Part shown: in pieces, positions 1-10,686 of the stretch
Layout of the letters: every line of letters starts with the position of its first letter
Numbering within the stretch: the first letter of the stretch is position 1
Source of the DNA: Gibbula magus
Lineage: Eukaryota > Mollusca > Gastropoda > Trochida > Trochidae
Reading direction: 5' to 3'
NCBI GenBank assembly: GCA_936450465.1
Contig: OW388304.1
Coordinates: 7,508,700 to 7,572,699 of the forward strand
Length of the DNA stretch: 64,000 bases
Made by a program: the position numbers and the translations under genes
The notes under the pieces: model-generated
Seen by the model: the letters and a program-made list of their open reading frames with translations, nothing else
Database searches by the model: none
Told to the model about the DNA's origin: nothing

Positions 1-225
1 GTAGTTTTTATTACCAATTACTTCAATTGTCTGAAATTGGGGTACTGTGACTTACTAGCAGACACGTTAATAAGCATAGATCGATCAATCTGATCTCATT
101 TTTATCCTCGAGGCAATGTCCCTTTAAGAACCAGTTCGTATCCCGGTAGATTTAATATTTTGCAGATTTGGTTCCTCGGAATAAGGTGGAGTATAATCAG
201 ACAGGACACCTCAACTCCTCCTAAC

Positions 226-3200
226 CTTGGGTCACTGGGCGTTCCGAGGGGGGCGAACGCTGCTACAGGAATGTTGTTTTTCTGACAGAATTCTATCAAC
301 TTCCTGTTGGTATTGTGACAGTTTACCTCTACCTGCAAATAATTCAGTACAACTTTTCTTTTAAATATCTTTTATATATTTTTATGAATCAAGCATATCA
401 TGTTATGAGCACAGCACTCTTATATATATGTCATTGTAATCGTGAGGTCCAACAGCACAATGATGAGAAAAGCATAATATTATTTCAAATATATCTGGAG
501 TTGTTGTGTGTAATATCAACAATTTACAATGCTTTGAACACCTTTTCATAATTTATTTGAAACTCCATTTGACTCATATACAATTTCAATTTTTTAAAGT
601 ATTTCAATGAGAAATTATTCCTTATCAGAAAGGCATGAACAAAATACATTCAGATTGTAAACATGTTCAATTCAAATATATTCAAAATATCAAGAATAAT
701 AGATATTTGTATAAATATTGACTATATTGTTTAAAATAAGTACATTATACCTAGAGGTGTGACAAAACAAAAGTTAGTTAAATAATGTATATTTATTATA
801 TAATGAGCAATGAAATACCAAGATTTATTAGTGAAATAAACTGTCTATCAGTGAAGATATCTTATATTTCACTGTGGCCAGTGACTGATATATCACTACT
901 CAAAGGTTAAAAATCAAGTGTTTGACATCATAAAACAATGGTGTGACATAACAAATTCTCTTAAGCAGTAACATTGTTACTACAGTGACAGATTCTTCCT
1001 AGCAACCACTCAACATGAAAACGATACTGTTGTGGCATACTTTTATGGATAACATCATTATGATAAATAGAATATCTGTCAATTATGGACAAATACCATG
1101 TTTATCTCATCTCGTGAGGTTGAAAAATTATATATTTTCACTTGTGGCTGCACTACTCGTGAAAACATAAACTTTCTACCTCACTCGATGAGATAAACAT
1201 GTTATTAGTCAAGAAAAGGCAGATATCCTCTATGTATTTTCACTGTCTTGTTGAAGATAGTACTATACACATCATCATGCACGTGCAGCATCTGACGTCA
1301 TAAGGGTTAAGCTTTGAGGTCACAGTATGTGTGCCCCAATCACAATGGTAAGCAAGTCTTGTAAGTTTCATACCGGTACATTAAACTTTAAATTAAGAGT
1401 GCACAACAATACCCCATATGATAAGGGGTTATTTGATAATTTTCATTGAGAATCGCCGATTGCTTGTCCCCGTTTGACACTGTATCGTATCATGTCAAGT
1501 AAATCAAGTTATAAACTAGATTAGCGTTTGCAAAAGCAGAGCAGCTCCGAAACTTAGGGTCTCGCCTTTCCCTGTTCCGCCTTCTCGTCAGCATCAATAA
1601 AATGGGAATTCTTTTTAACAAATTTTTTTTCATTATTTGAGTTATTACTAATCATCACTGGGGTCACTTTTCACAAGTTTGTTCTTAAAACCTATTTCTT
1701 CTCTCAAAATTTTATCCAAGGATTAACGTGGCTTTAACCAATATCTCATGACCTTGACCTTGACCATCAATGATCACTTTTCATCGCGTATAACAATCAT
1801 GCAATGACTCAAAGTGTTCATAGTTAAAATATGGCATATTCACAAAAGCATGCTTAAGTTTTGACCTCACTGTGACCGTGACCTTTGACAGATTTTAGCG
1901 AAAACGTTTACAAATCTTGGTCTTTCTCCATAGTTCATATATACCAAATAAGAGCCTAATAGCACAAAAAAGTTTGAAGTTATCATGTATACAAGGATTG
2001 TTGTAGTGATTTCAGAACTCATGACCTTGACCTTTGACCTTGAATGTGAACATGTCAAAATCATTCACCAGGTGTATAAGAAAGAAATTAAGCTATCTAT
2101 ATGAGGTGTTAATATCTTCATGGGAAAAAGTTACTTAGTGATTTCAGAACTGGTCAGCATGACCATATCTCGTGACCTTGACCTTTAAAATTTAAGGTCA
2201 CACAATCAGTGATCACTTTTCATTGTGTATCACAATCATGTAATGATTCAAAGTGTTTATAGTTGAAATAAGACATTTTCGCAAAGGCATGCTTAGGTTG
2301 TGACCTCGCTATGACCTTGACCTTTGAAAAATGTTAGTGAAAACCTTTTCAAATCTTAGCCTTTCTCCATAGTTGATATACACCAAATAAGAGCCTGATA
2401 GCACAATTATTTCTCAAGTTATCGTGTTTACAAGGATTTTTTGGGGCAATTTCAGAACTTGTGACCTTGACCTTTGACCTTGAATATGAACATGTCAAAA
2501 TAATTCCCCAGGGGCATAAGTAAGAAGTTATGTATATGAGGTGTTGATACCTCCTTGGAAAGAAGTTATTTAGTGATTTCAGAACTGATGACCATGGCCC
2601 TATGTCGTGACCTTGACCTTAAAAATTCAAGGTCACACAATTAGTGATCACTTTTCATTGTGTATCACAACCAATTAAGGATTCAAAGTGTTAATAGTTG
2701 AAATAAGACATTTTCGCTAAAGCATGCTTAAGTTGTGACCTCGCTATGACCTTGACCTTTGACAGATGTCAACGAAAACCTTTTCAAATCTTGGCCTTTC
2801 TGCATAGTTGATATACACCAAATAACAGCCTGATAACACAAATATTTTTCAAGTTATCGTGTTTACAAGGATTTTTTTAGCGATTTCAGAACTCGTGACC
2901 TTGACCTTTGACCTTGAATATGAACATGTCAAAATCATTCCCCAGGGACATAAGTAAGAAGTTATGTATATGAGGTGTTGATACCTCATTGGAAAGAAGT
3001 TATTTAGTGATTTCAGAACTGGTGACCATTGCCCTATGTCGTGACCTTGACCTTAAAAATTCAAGGTCACACAATCAGTGATCACTTTTCATTGTGTATC
3101 ACAATCATGTAATGATTCAAAGTGTTAATAGTTGAAATAAGACATTTTCGCAAAAGCATGCTTTAGTTGTGACCTCGCTATGACCTTGACCTTTGACGGA

Positions 3201-6200
3201 TGTTAGTGAAAACCTTTTAAAATCTTGGCCTTTCTCCATAGTTGATATACGCCAAATAACAGCCTGATAGCACAAATATTTTTCAAGTTATCGTGTTTAC
3301 AAGGATTTTTTTTAGCGATTTCAGAACTCGTGACCTTGACCTTTGACCTTGAATGTGAACATGTCAAAAAAATTCCCCAGGGGTATAAGTAAGAAGTTAT
3401 GTATATGAGTTCTCAAAACCTTATTGGAAAAAGTTATAGCCAATACAAAACGCGCCGGCGGCGGCGGCGGCGATGGAAACTGCACAAAAACTGATAGCAG
3501 CTCCGACTTAGTCGGAGCTGCTAATGAAATGCTAAGATTTCTTCCCTGTAATCTTTATCAGATCTGTGATACTGGTATCTAACTCAGGTCTTTTAGAAGG
3601 GCATTTAGAAGTGGTATACATAAGACAGGAATATTTTATGGATAACAATTTCTTTAATGTGATAATCCATGACGTTTCGGAGTATATACTCACATCAGGT
3701 GGAATGATGAAGGAGTAAGTATATACTCCGAAACGTCATGTATTTTCACATTAAAGAAGTTGTTATCCAGAAATTACTCCTGTTGGTATCTAACTGTTTT
3801 CTTAATAGAAAATCAAACTATTCACTGATTTCATAAAATATTAGTACACTGGACTTGGTTCGTTGTTCTCTATATAAATGTACAACCATTACCTGAATGA
3901 TGCTTGGCTGGATACGAGCAATGTCCTTGACTCTCTGTATCTGTTTACTGTTGAAGTTTGACATACCAATGTTCTTGGTGAGTCCTTCATCTACACAGTC
4001 TTCTAATGCCTGTAGAACAATAGAGAACAGTTTGAAGCATGAATTGTTTATATTCATAGAGTCAAGAGGAAGAATTAAATCAGATGATTAGGGTCAATGT
4101 AAGCAATAAAGATATCCAAAAATTAGTTGTTGTAATTAATAACTAAAATTGATAATATCCTGTAACATAATGATCATAATCATATTATTCTTCACTCTTT
4201 CCTTGTATGTCCACTGAGAACGTTTTGATGAACTCTATTGTACTAACATTATAGATATTCTCCTTTACCTTCCATGTGTCTACATAGTCAACCTCTGAGA
4301 ACACAACTTTTCCAGGGTTGTCTTTATCCCAGGGCAGCAGTTCTCCACCTTCCTGTGAAACAATGTGTTTTATTCTGTGAATATTTCAGTTTATATATTC
4401 ATAAAGTCTCTCATAGTCAACAAGTGTATATATATCTATTCAACAAGTGTTTGAAATTCACAAGTCTGAGTCTTACATAATAAAGATGATACTCTCAAAA
4501 TTTTAGAAAACAAGAAGACATAGTCATCAACATCCCCCGTCAGAGCCAAGAAATTGGAAAAAGGGCAATAATTCGAAATAATTGTGCATTACTCATTTTC
4601 ATTCCATCAAGGTATGTATGCCCTCAAGCAACACATCAATTTTGGTTCTCCTATCTTAAATAGTTTCTGAGAAAGCTTGTCGACTTTGGAGATACAATGA
4701 AGAAAGGCCAAAAATACGGAACAAGGGCAATAACTCTGGAAAAAATAATTGCACGCTTCATCCATCAAGGTATGTATGCCTTCAAACAACACATCAAATT
4801 TGGTAACCCCATCTTAAATGGTTTCTGAGAAAAGCTGTCCCCTTTGAAAATACCATGAACAAAGTCCATAACAACGGAACAAGGGCAATAACTCTGGAAA
4901 AAATAATTGCAAGCTTCATCCATCAAGGTATTTATGCCTTCAAACAACACATCAAATTTGGTAATCCTATCTTAAATGGTTTCTGAGAAAAGCTGTCCCC
5001 TTTGGAGATACCATGAACAAAGTCCAAAACAACGGAACAAGGGCAATAACTCTGGAAAAAATAATTGCACGCTTCTAATTTTCGAACTCCATCAAGATAT
5101 TCATGCCCTTAAAGGAGAATATTTGTAAAGATTTATATTTTGTTATAGTAAAATATACTTTAAAAAACATATTCCCCCGAAAATAATATGGAAAGCCGTG
5201 TTTAATTACTAATTACGCGATATAACAACCGCACCGACTGTTGCCTGTGCGCGTATGCATATTTGCCGGTAGCCTTCGGCAGGTTTAGGCTGTGACGTCA
5301 GAGATGCTCTACGGCCAGCCTTGGTCCTAAGCGCAGTGAAAGGAAAAGTATTTTGAGTAGATGAAGGATCGGTTGCATACGTAGTATTCGGGTAGTTTCG
5401 GACTTGATATGGTATATTGTGCAGTAATTCACCAAAGCCTGGACAGAAGTTTATATATTTTTAATTTTCAAGTGAAAAGACGGATGCAGCGTGGCGAAAG
5501 GTTTGGATAGTGTCAAAGAGGAAAGAAGGACCGAAAACCGTCCGAATCTGTCTCACTATGTTCAGAGCATTTTGAGCCGTTAAATTAAAACAGTTTTATA
5601 AATAAGTAATAGCTAGTCTTAGAGTACTCGTAATTAACTTTTATTAGGATATAACTTATAAATGCCTTCTTATGGGATGTGTCATCCTCGATTACTCAGG
5701 GTTTTATATATGCTCCAGCGGAGAGTAACGGAGCATATATAAACCATGGGTACCACCGAGGATGGGAATGTGTAGGCCGTGCTCTGACTGTGAAACTTGG
5801 TACACAGTTGTATAATTAATTTTTGTCATTGGCTAATAACTGTACTGGATTAATTTCAATTAAATATGGCCAACGTGGCAGCTCAAATGGCATTGTCAAA
5901 CACCAAAAATATGTCCTGGTTATAAATCATTTTAAAACTATAGTAATAGTCAACGCTGAAATGATATCTGTCGCTTATATTACACCCCACCATCCCCACT
6001 TACTAAATTCTAAATCTTACCCCCCAACTTTTGAACCCTTCCTACTTTGGATTCCGTTTTTTTTAAATATATTTACTAAAAATGCATTTCCACTGATTGT
6101 ATATGTTCACAATATTACAACAAATGATTATTGCAAAACTAATAAGTTTCAGTGTTCAATCCTTGTGGGTGCTTGGTTTGTGTACTTGTGATAGGTGAAC

Positions 6201-8058
6201 ACGTAACTGTTTAGCAACTCAAGTTGAATAAATTACTGTAAATCATTACACATATGAAAATTTGCTCATGTGAGCAAAATACGTAATATTGACGCATTTG
6301 CACACACACATCAACACCGTAAGCAAATTTGCACCTAGTCCGGGGCAGTTGCAATTATTTACTACCGCGAGTGAATATGGTATTTTAACTATTCTAGTAA
6401 CAGAGGAGAAGACCGGAATGGATACTTCAGCCTACAATCTTATCATTGATCCCTTGCGGTTGAAAGGAATGGAGCTGGAAGATCCACCTGAGTTCTAAGG
6501 ATCTTCTCTTAGTGGTGGTGGCAGCAATCTCAGGATCTTCTCTGAGTTGTGCAGTGATCTCATAATTGAGGTCATGTTTGCCATGTCCTTCAGAATTGAA
6601 GTGTAGAGCGACTGGTTTGTCTCTCTTGTGACTGATGTCGGCAAAGTGTTCAGAGAGTCTAATGTAGAAACATCTCTTAGTTTCACCTACCGTACATATT
6701 GTTTTTTGCATATGTTGCAAGTAAGTAGGTATACTACGTTGCGTGATTGACAACTGTAGGTGCGTTTGCGGTATACCTGATGTGTGACAGAGCTAGAAAA
6801 TTCTCTGGTGGCATTGATCTTGTAGCAGATTCTGCAATTATGTTTTTCACAAACCTTGTCAATAAATTTGACACATTTACCTAAGGCTGGATATTGTGGC
6901 AAAATTCATATTGCGATATGCAGCACACATATTGCAATAATACTGCGATATATTGAATGACTTCTACATTGACCTTTTATACATCTTTATGCGATTTAAA
7001 CATGAAATATTTGATAAAATGCCTTTCAGATCATACAAATTATATAGTTATTAAATTATTAAGGTAAATATGTAAGCAAATTCTAATGATATTTACATAA
7101 AAAAATGTCTCCCATCATTTGTCCAACACATATTCCTGCATATCAACCATTTTTTGAGAATTAAACCATGTGTCTGTGCCTAAAAGCAAGAATTTAAACT
7201 TAATTTTACTTGAAATGCATTGGTGCGATATATTGCGATATCACAAATCATATTGCAATTATTGCAATACACACTTTGTACCGATATATATCAATATCGA
7301 TAATATTGCACAGCCCTACATTTACCACTAACTTGTGGTAGTGTTTTTGGATAAGTCAGACTGGACCTAACCAGGTGATTTTGAGGGTTTTGTTCCTCCT
7401 GTATGCCGCTACATGTGGTGCTTTGAACACTTCTTTGCAAGTGTCAGAACCGCTGAGGAGATGCCAGCGTTTTCTGATAATGGCATTAAGCTCCATGCAG
7501 AGAGGGTTGTAATCGCTAACCAATACAACCCTGGGGGTTGAGACATTATTGGTTTTGGTTTGAGACAGGAGTGTTTTCCTGTCAGTACAGTCGGCCCGGG
7601 TTTTGTTTTGTTGTATGTGTTTCCTCGGGTAACCTCGTTTGAGGTAATATTGTATGAGGTTGAGGCTATGTCGTTTATATTCCTTTGTGGAAGAACAAAT
7701 TCGTCTCAATCTCAAAAATTGGCTGAATGGCCCTTTTGTTTTGATGTGCTTGGGGTGGCACGAGGTATACAACAAATATGAATGAGTGTCCGTGGGTTTG
7801 CAATACAGTGTAAACTCCAGTTTATGAGTTTCTGTATTGTGTTTGACCCACACCCTTTATCTCGGATGGACTGACGGACACACGGACACACGGACGGACG
7901 GAGGGAGCCCAAACCTATATCCCCCTTCCACTTCGTGGCGGGGGATAATAAGTCCTGACCCTTCTGACCCTATTCGGGGTCATAGGGTCACAAATTTTAC
8001 AATTTAGAATCCCCATTAGCCAATGAGTCTGTACACAAAATTTCAACTTCCTAGACCA

Positions 8059-8102
<44 letters not shown>

Positions 8103-10107
8103 GGACGTACAGACAGAGGGACGGATGGACAGACAAATTCCAGACACCATGCCATGCCATAAGCCCATAGGGCCTTTCAGGCTAGATGAGCTAAAATGTC
8201 ATATTATAACCCTCTTCACAACATCATAATGTACTCTGTATACGCTGATTGGGTACATCAGTGTTTGTATCCTGTACCTCAAGAGAAGCAGCTAGGTCCA
8301 GTTGACATGCGTGTTTACCTTGTAAGCAACTGGCCAGTGCATGAGATACAAGTCTAAGTATTTGATCCCAAGGTCCTCGAGCGTCTTCTTCAAACTCGGT
8401 TGCACCAAATCTTGCTGGTGACATGTGTTCCATAACTGGGTAAAAAAGGTATGAATAACTAAAGAACAAATTTACATTAAAATAACATATTTCAGACTGA
8501 ATATATATTCTTTGTGAAATAACCATCTATTAAAGTTGACATGTTATTATTGTAGCTTTAGGTAATGTTATATGGTCTAAAGCATTGCATACATTGAGCT
8601 TATATATTTAAACACATGCATGTATTTCATGTATAATAATTAACCACATTATGGGTCAACTGGACTTGAAAAATAGACTATTGAATTGAAATATATTTTT
8701 ATGATAAACAGAAAATTTGATATTTGTATCATACATCATGTTTATTGCACCTCATAAAACAGAACAAACATGACTACAACACTGATGAAACACATATGGT
8801 AAATGAAAAGTCAAAAATCCTCTATTGAATTAAATTGAAATTTTATTGAAAATGTGGTAGGTATTAAAATATGATCACAACATGATTTATGGCAAAAATA
8901 ACCAACCTTGCTTGTTATGAATAAATCTTCTCTTGTGACAGTGCCCTCCACAAAAAGCTTCTTGAGGGCATGGCCCACTGCTCTCTCATTCCTGTAGATT
9001 GCAGCGCAGTCAATGTGACGATAACCTGCTTTAACAGAAGCTCGCACTGCAGCGATAACACCTTCGTCTTTCTGTGAATAGAATAGAATGGTTACAATGT
9101 TGTCATAGTTCTTTAGAATCACCAAATGAATGCCAACATTCACTTGTACCACCGTTAATATGCGGAGTTCCCACTCCCCCTCCCCTCTAGATCGACACAT
9201 GACAAGTACTTCAATAAGCACTGTTTCCATGGCTGCATTTATTTCATTTATTTAAGCAAATCATCATCATACACCTTTTTTTTATCTGAGCATCAAATTA
9301 TCTTAAGGTGAATTAAGTCTACTTTGGAAAAGTAAGTATCTATTTTACCATTCTCTATATATTTCAAGTCTATTGATCAATGATTCAATACACTTACACA
9401 ATATTTTATATCAAAGTGTTTTTTAAAAGAATTGATAAATTTCATCAGAGACCATCAAATTTATCCATGGGGCAATTGTCTGTCTTTTAATTTGAAATTC
9501 TTCCAAATTCAAAGTCAGTATCAAAGATTCAAAGAAGAGTTCTGTACATGTTTTCACTTGAAGATTATAAAAATAACATTATATTCCACTACCTATAAAA
9601 CATTTATTTTCAGATTATTTTGTGTTTTGATATAAACAAGAAATAAGTTAATATAGGATATACAATTAAGATCTTCATTTATATATGGAAGTTTACACGA
9701 CCTCTAACAGAGCAAAACAGTTGACAAAACATTATTACCCAAAATGGGCCTCTACAACGTTGTGTTTCTTGTCTTAAAATATGTCCATCAATCTAACAAC
9801 ATACTGAATACTGCCATCATTCGTTACATTGTTTCACTGTGACATAACTATTTTTGTGTTCCATTCATGACAATGAATATTACGCAAAGTTGCGGTAACA
9901 CGCGTTAAGTACAATTAAAATGGGCAAATGATATCACCTTGCAGAATGCCGATTAACCCTAACAGGGCCTCATTTACACAACAGGATGCAACAACGGGAT
10001 AAATATATCACCTCTGTAGGCGCCAACGTTCCAAGACCAACTACAGGCATCAAAGTCCCGCTTTTCATCCGAATTGCATAATTTTCCTGCAATGACATGG
10101 TTGTCAT
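226..10107 (-). CDS. Aldo-keto reductase (AKR1-like), six exons, 3' end outside window
   Basis: NAD(P)H-dependent carbonyl reductase of the aldo-keto reductase superfamily, a cytosolic TIM-barrel enzyme. Exons read on the minus strand: 10012-10107, 8907-9071, 8319-8435, 4269-4352, 3893-4009 and about 226-332. The first five end in phase 0 and join without a frame break. Two ATGs are possible, at 10107 and 10098. The second ([10 protein letters not shown]) is preferred because it places the visible catalytic tetrad at Asp50 and Tyr55 (RHIDCAAIY), Lys84 (ITSK) and His117 (LMHWP), the positions usual in AKR1 proteins. Later family landmarks are [14 protein letters not shown] and EVNCH. About 223 residues are present of a usual 310-325; the C-terminal exons lie left of base 1. 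The donor of the last visible exon is uncertain (GTTAGG at about 225, or a site further on). Introns are heavily invaded by repeats. Substrate cannot be inferred. Confidence 0.9.
1097..1201. repeat. Palindromic MITE-like inverted repeat
   Basis: Arms 1097-1120 and 1178-1201 are inverted complements over 24 nt except for a three-base block. A related fragment lies at about 17893-17955 (shared 'ctcgtgaaaa' and 'cacttgtg' words), so this is a dispersed family rather than a chance hairpin. Confidence 0.6.
1735..3450. repeat. Tandem repeat, unit about 435-440 bp, about four copies, rich in AGGTCA half-sites
   Basis: The anchor 'catgtcaaaa' recurs at 2051, 2491, 2925 and 3360, giving periods of 440, 434 and 435 bp; flanking sequence is repeated in the same order each time. 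Each unit carries several 'tgaccttgacctttgacct'-type strings. On the minus strand these are AGGTCA half-sites spaced as DR0 and DR1, and also contain TCAAGGTCA. The array ends in a CGG-rich stretch near 3453-3471. It lies inside the large AKR intron. Confidence 0.85.
3496..3522. repeat. Perfect 27-nt palindrome at the end of the tandem array
   Basis: Two 13-nt arms (AGCAGCTCCGACT and its complement) around a single T. The word 'agcagctccga' also appears near 1540, upstream of the array, so it may be a terminal sequence of the element that carries the array. Confidence 0.6.
3639..3769. repeat. Long inverted repeat with 52-nt arms and hammerhead-like boxes
   Basis: Arms 3639-3690 and 3718-3769 are near-perfect inverted complements. 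The loop and arm edges contain, on the minus strand, CTGATG (3693-3698), a self-complementary stretch, CGAAAC (3674-3679) and GTC (3671-3673). A second TGATGA...CGAAACGTC set lies on the plus strand (3705-3737). Related half-copies occur at 58335-58420 and 58925-58980. Confidence 0.65.
4555..5110. repeat. Tandem repeat, 158-bp unit, about 3.5 copies
   Basis: The landmark 'ggtatgtatgcc' or its variant occurs at 4611, 4769 and 4927, exactly 158 bp apart. A fourth, altered copy begins near 5096 after a short insertion. Units share 'gggcaataactctgg' and 'ggtttctgagaaa'. Two minus-strand ORFs of 61 codons here are repeat shadows of one another, not genes. Confidence 0.85.
5683..5764. repeat. Short palindromic MITE-like hairpin
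   Basis: Outer ends catcctcg and cgaggatg pair, and the inner arms 'tatatatgctcc' and 'ggagcatatata' pair around a 13-nt loop. Confidence 0.55.
6427..7855 (-). mobile_element. Penelope-like retroelement remnant (RT thumb plus GIY-YIG region), broken
   Basis: A 5'-truncated, non-functional copy read on the minus strand. The segment 7356-7853 resembles the late part of a Penelope-like reverse transcriptase ([15 protein letters not shown], then QYYLKRGYP). After an interruption, 6427-6902 carries a cysteine-rich linker and a GIY-YIG-like endonuclease core (NVVYLLTC, then GETKR, then IRLSEHF). At least two frameshifts break it: one near 7360 and a small insertion near 6690 inside the endonuclease core. 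A MITE splits it at 6882-7318. The GIY-YIG fused to a telomerase-like RT is the family hallmark. It sits antisense-neutral inside an AKR intron, in the same strand as the host gene. Confidence 0.8.
6882..7318. mobile_element. hAT-type MITE inserted in the Penelope-like element
   Basis: Flanked by a perfect 8-bp direct repeat, catttacc, at 6874-6881 and 7319-7326, the target-duplication length of hAT elements. Ends are imperfect terminal inverted repeats (taaggctggatatt on the left; tagggctgtgcaata as the complement of the right). The interior is rich in 'gcgatatattgcgatatc' words and has no ORF. Removing it and one duplication brings the two halves of the host retroelement ORF into register across the site. 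Confidence 0.85.
7856..8215. repeat. Dispersed-repeat tails with GACGGACAGACGG motifs
   Basis: Two adjacent low-complexity blocks, at 7868-7905 and 8099-8135, consist of 'ggacggac' and 'agacagag' type runs. The first is followed by a short stem near 7919-7948. They look like the ends of two old dispersed elements. No gene. Confidence 0.5.
8436..8906. other. Aldo-keto reductase intron
   Basis: AT-rich intron of 471 bp between the ITSK and LWNTC exons. I see nothing else in it. Confidence 0.8.
9072..10011. other. Aldo-keto reductase first intron
   Basis: AT-rich intron of 940 bp bounded by the APTE donor (AG/GTGATA) and the acceptor before KDEGVIAA. No further feature recognised. Confidence 0.75.
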
Positions 10108-10596
10108 TAGCAGCGCACGGACGAATTGAACGAAACGCACAAACTCTGCCTCACTTCTCGTCGGTGAAGACAGCTCGACCTGACCCTTGTTAACGCGGTC
10201 AAGGCCGAAGTTTGTTCCAATTTCAAGCAATGGCGTTATCTTCTACTGTATTTGGTGGCCTCTGTTTATTTTTAGATACGGAATGAAACATTATTTTATT
10301 AAGGGAATGGTCTTATACAGTGGTTATTAATATTGTAAACATCATGTTTACTGATGAAGAACTAAGATAAGGAAATCATAATGTGTTTAACATAATTATG
10401 TTTACAATATTTTCAGAAAATCATTTATGCTACATGGAAATGATTATACTCGTTAAGTTTAGTTGATATGATATTTTACGAATACTTTCATGAAAGAAAG
10501 TTATCTAGAGTCCATTAATCGTCAATGCATATTAATCCGGAAAATTCACCATTTCATAATCAAAAGTCAAATAACACTCGCCTATCAAATAAGATG

Positions 10597-10598
<2 letters not shown>

Positions 10599-10682
<84 letters not shown>
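10599..10682. repeat. (AT)42 microsatellite
   Basis: Uninterrupted AT dinucleotide run of 84 bp. It generates spurious YIYIYI open frames. Confidence 0.97.

Positions 10683-10686
<4 letters not shown>

Larger units (their letters stand above)
333..3892. other. Aldo-keto reductase intron, repeat-filled
   Basis: This 3.6-kb intron separates the VEVNCH exon from the upstream GMSNF exon. No coding signal is visible. It holds an AT-rich stretch (333-1090), a palindromic MITE (1097-1201), the AGGTCA-rich tandem array (about 1735-3450), a CGG run near 3453-3471 and two palindromes (3496-3522 and 3639-3769). Confidence 0.75.
4353..8318. other. Aldo-keto reductase intron holding tandem repeats and nested transposons
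   Basis: 4.0-kb intron between the LMHWPVAYK exon and the [10 protein letters not shown] exon. It contains the 158-bp tandem repeat, a palindrome (5683-5764), the Penelope-like remnant with its hAT insertion, and 'gacagacggacgg' type repeat tails. The segment 5110-5680 is less AT-rich but shows no supported gene. Confidence 0.7.

Noticed and set aside
5823..6191. 122-codon plus-strand ORF
   Set aside because: AT-rich composition (Ile/Asn/Phe/Thr), no motif, no splice context, lies in a reductase intron.
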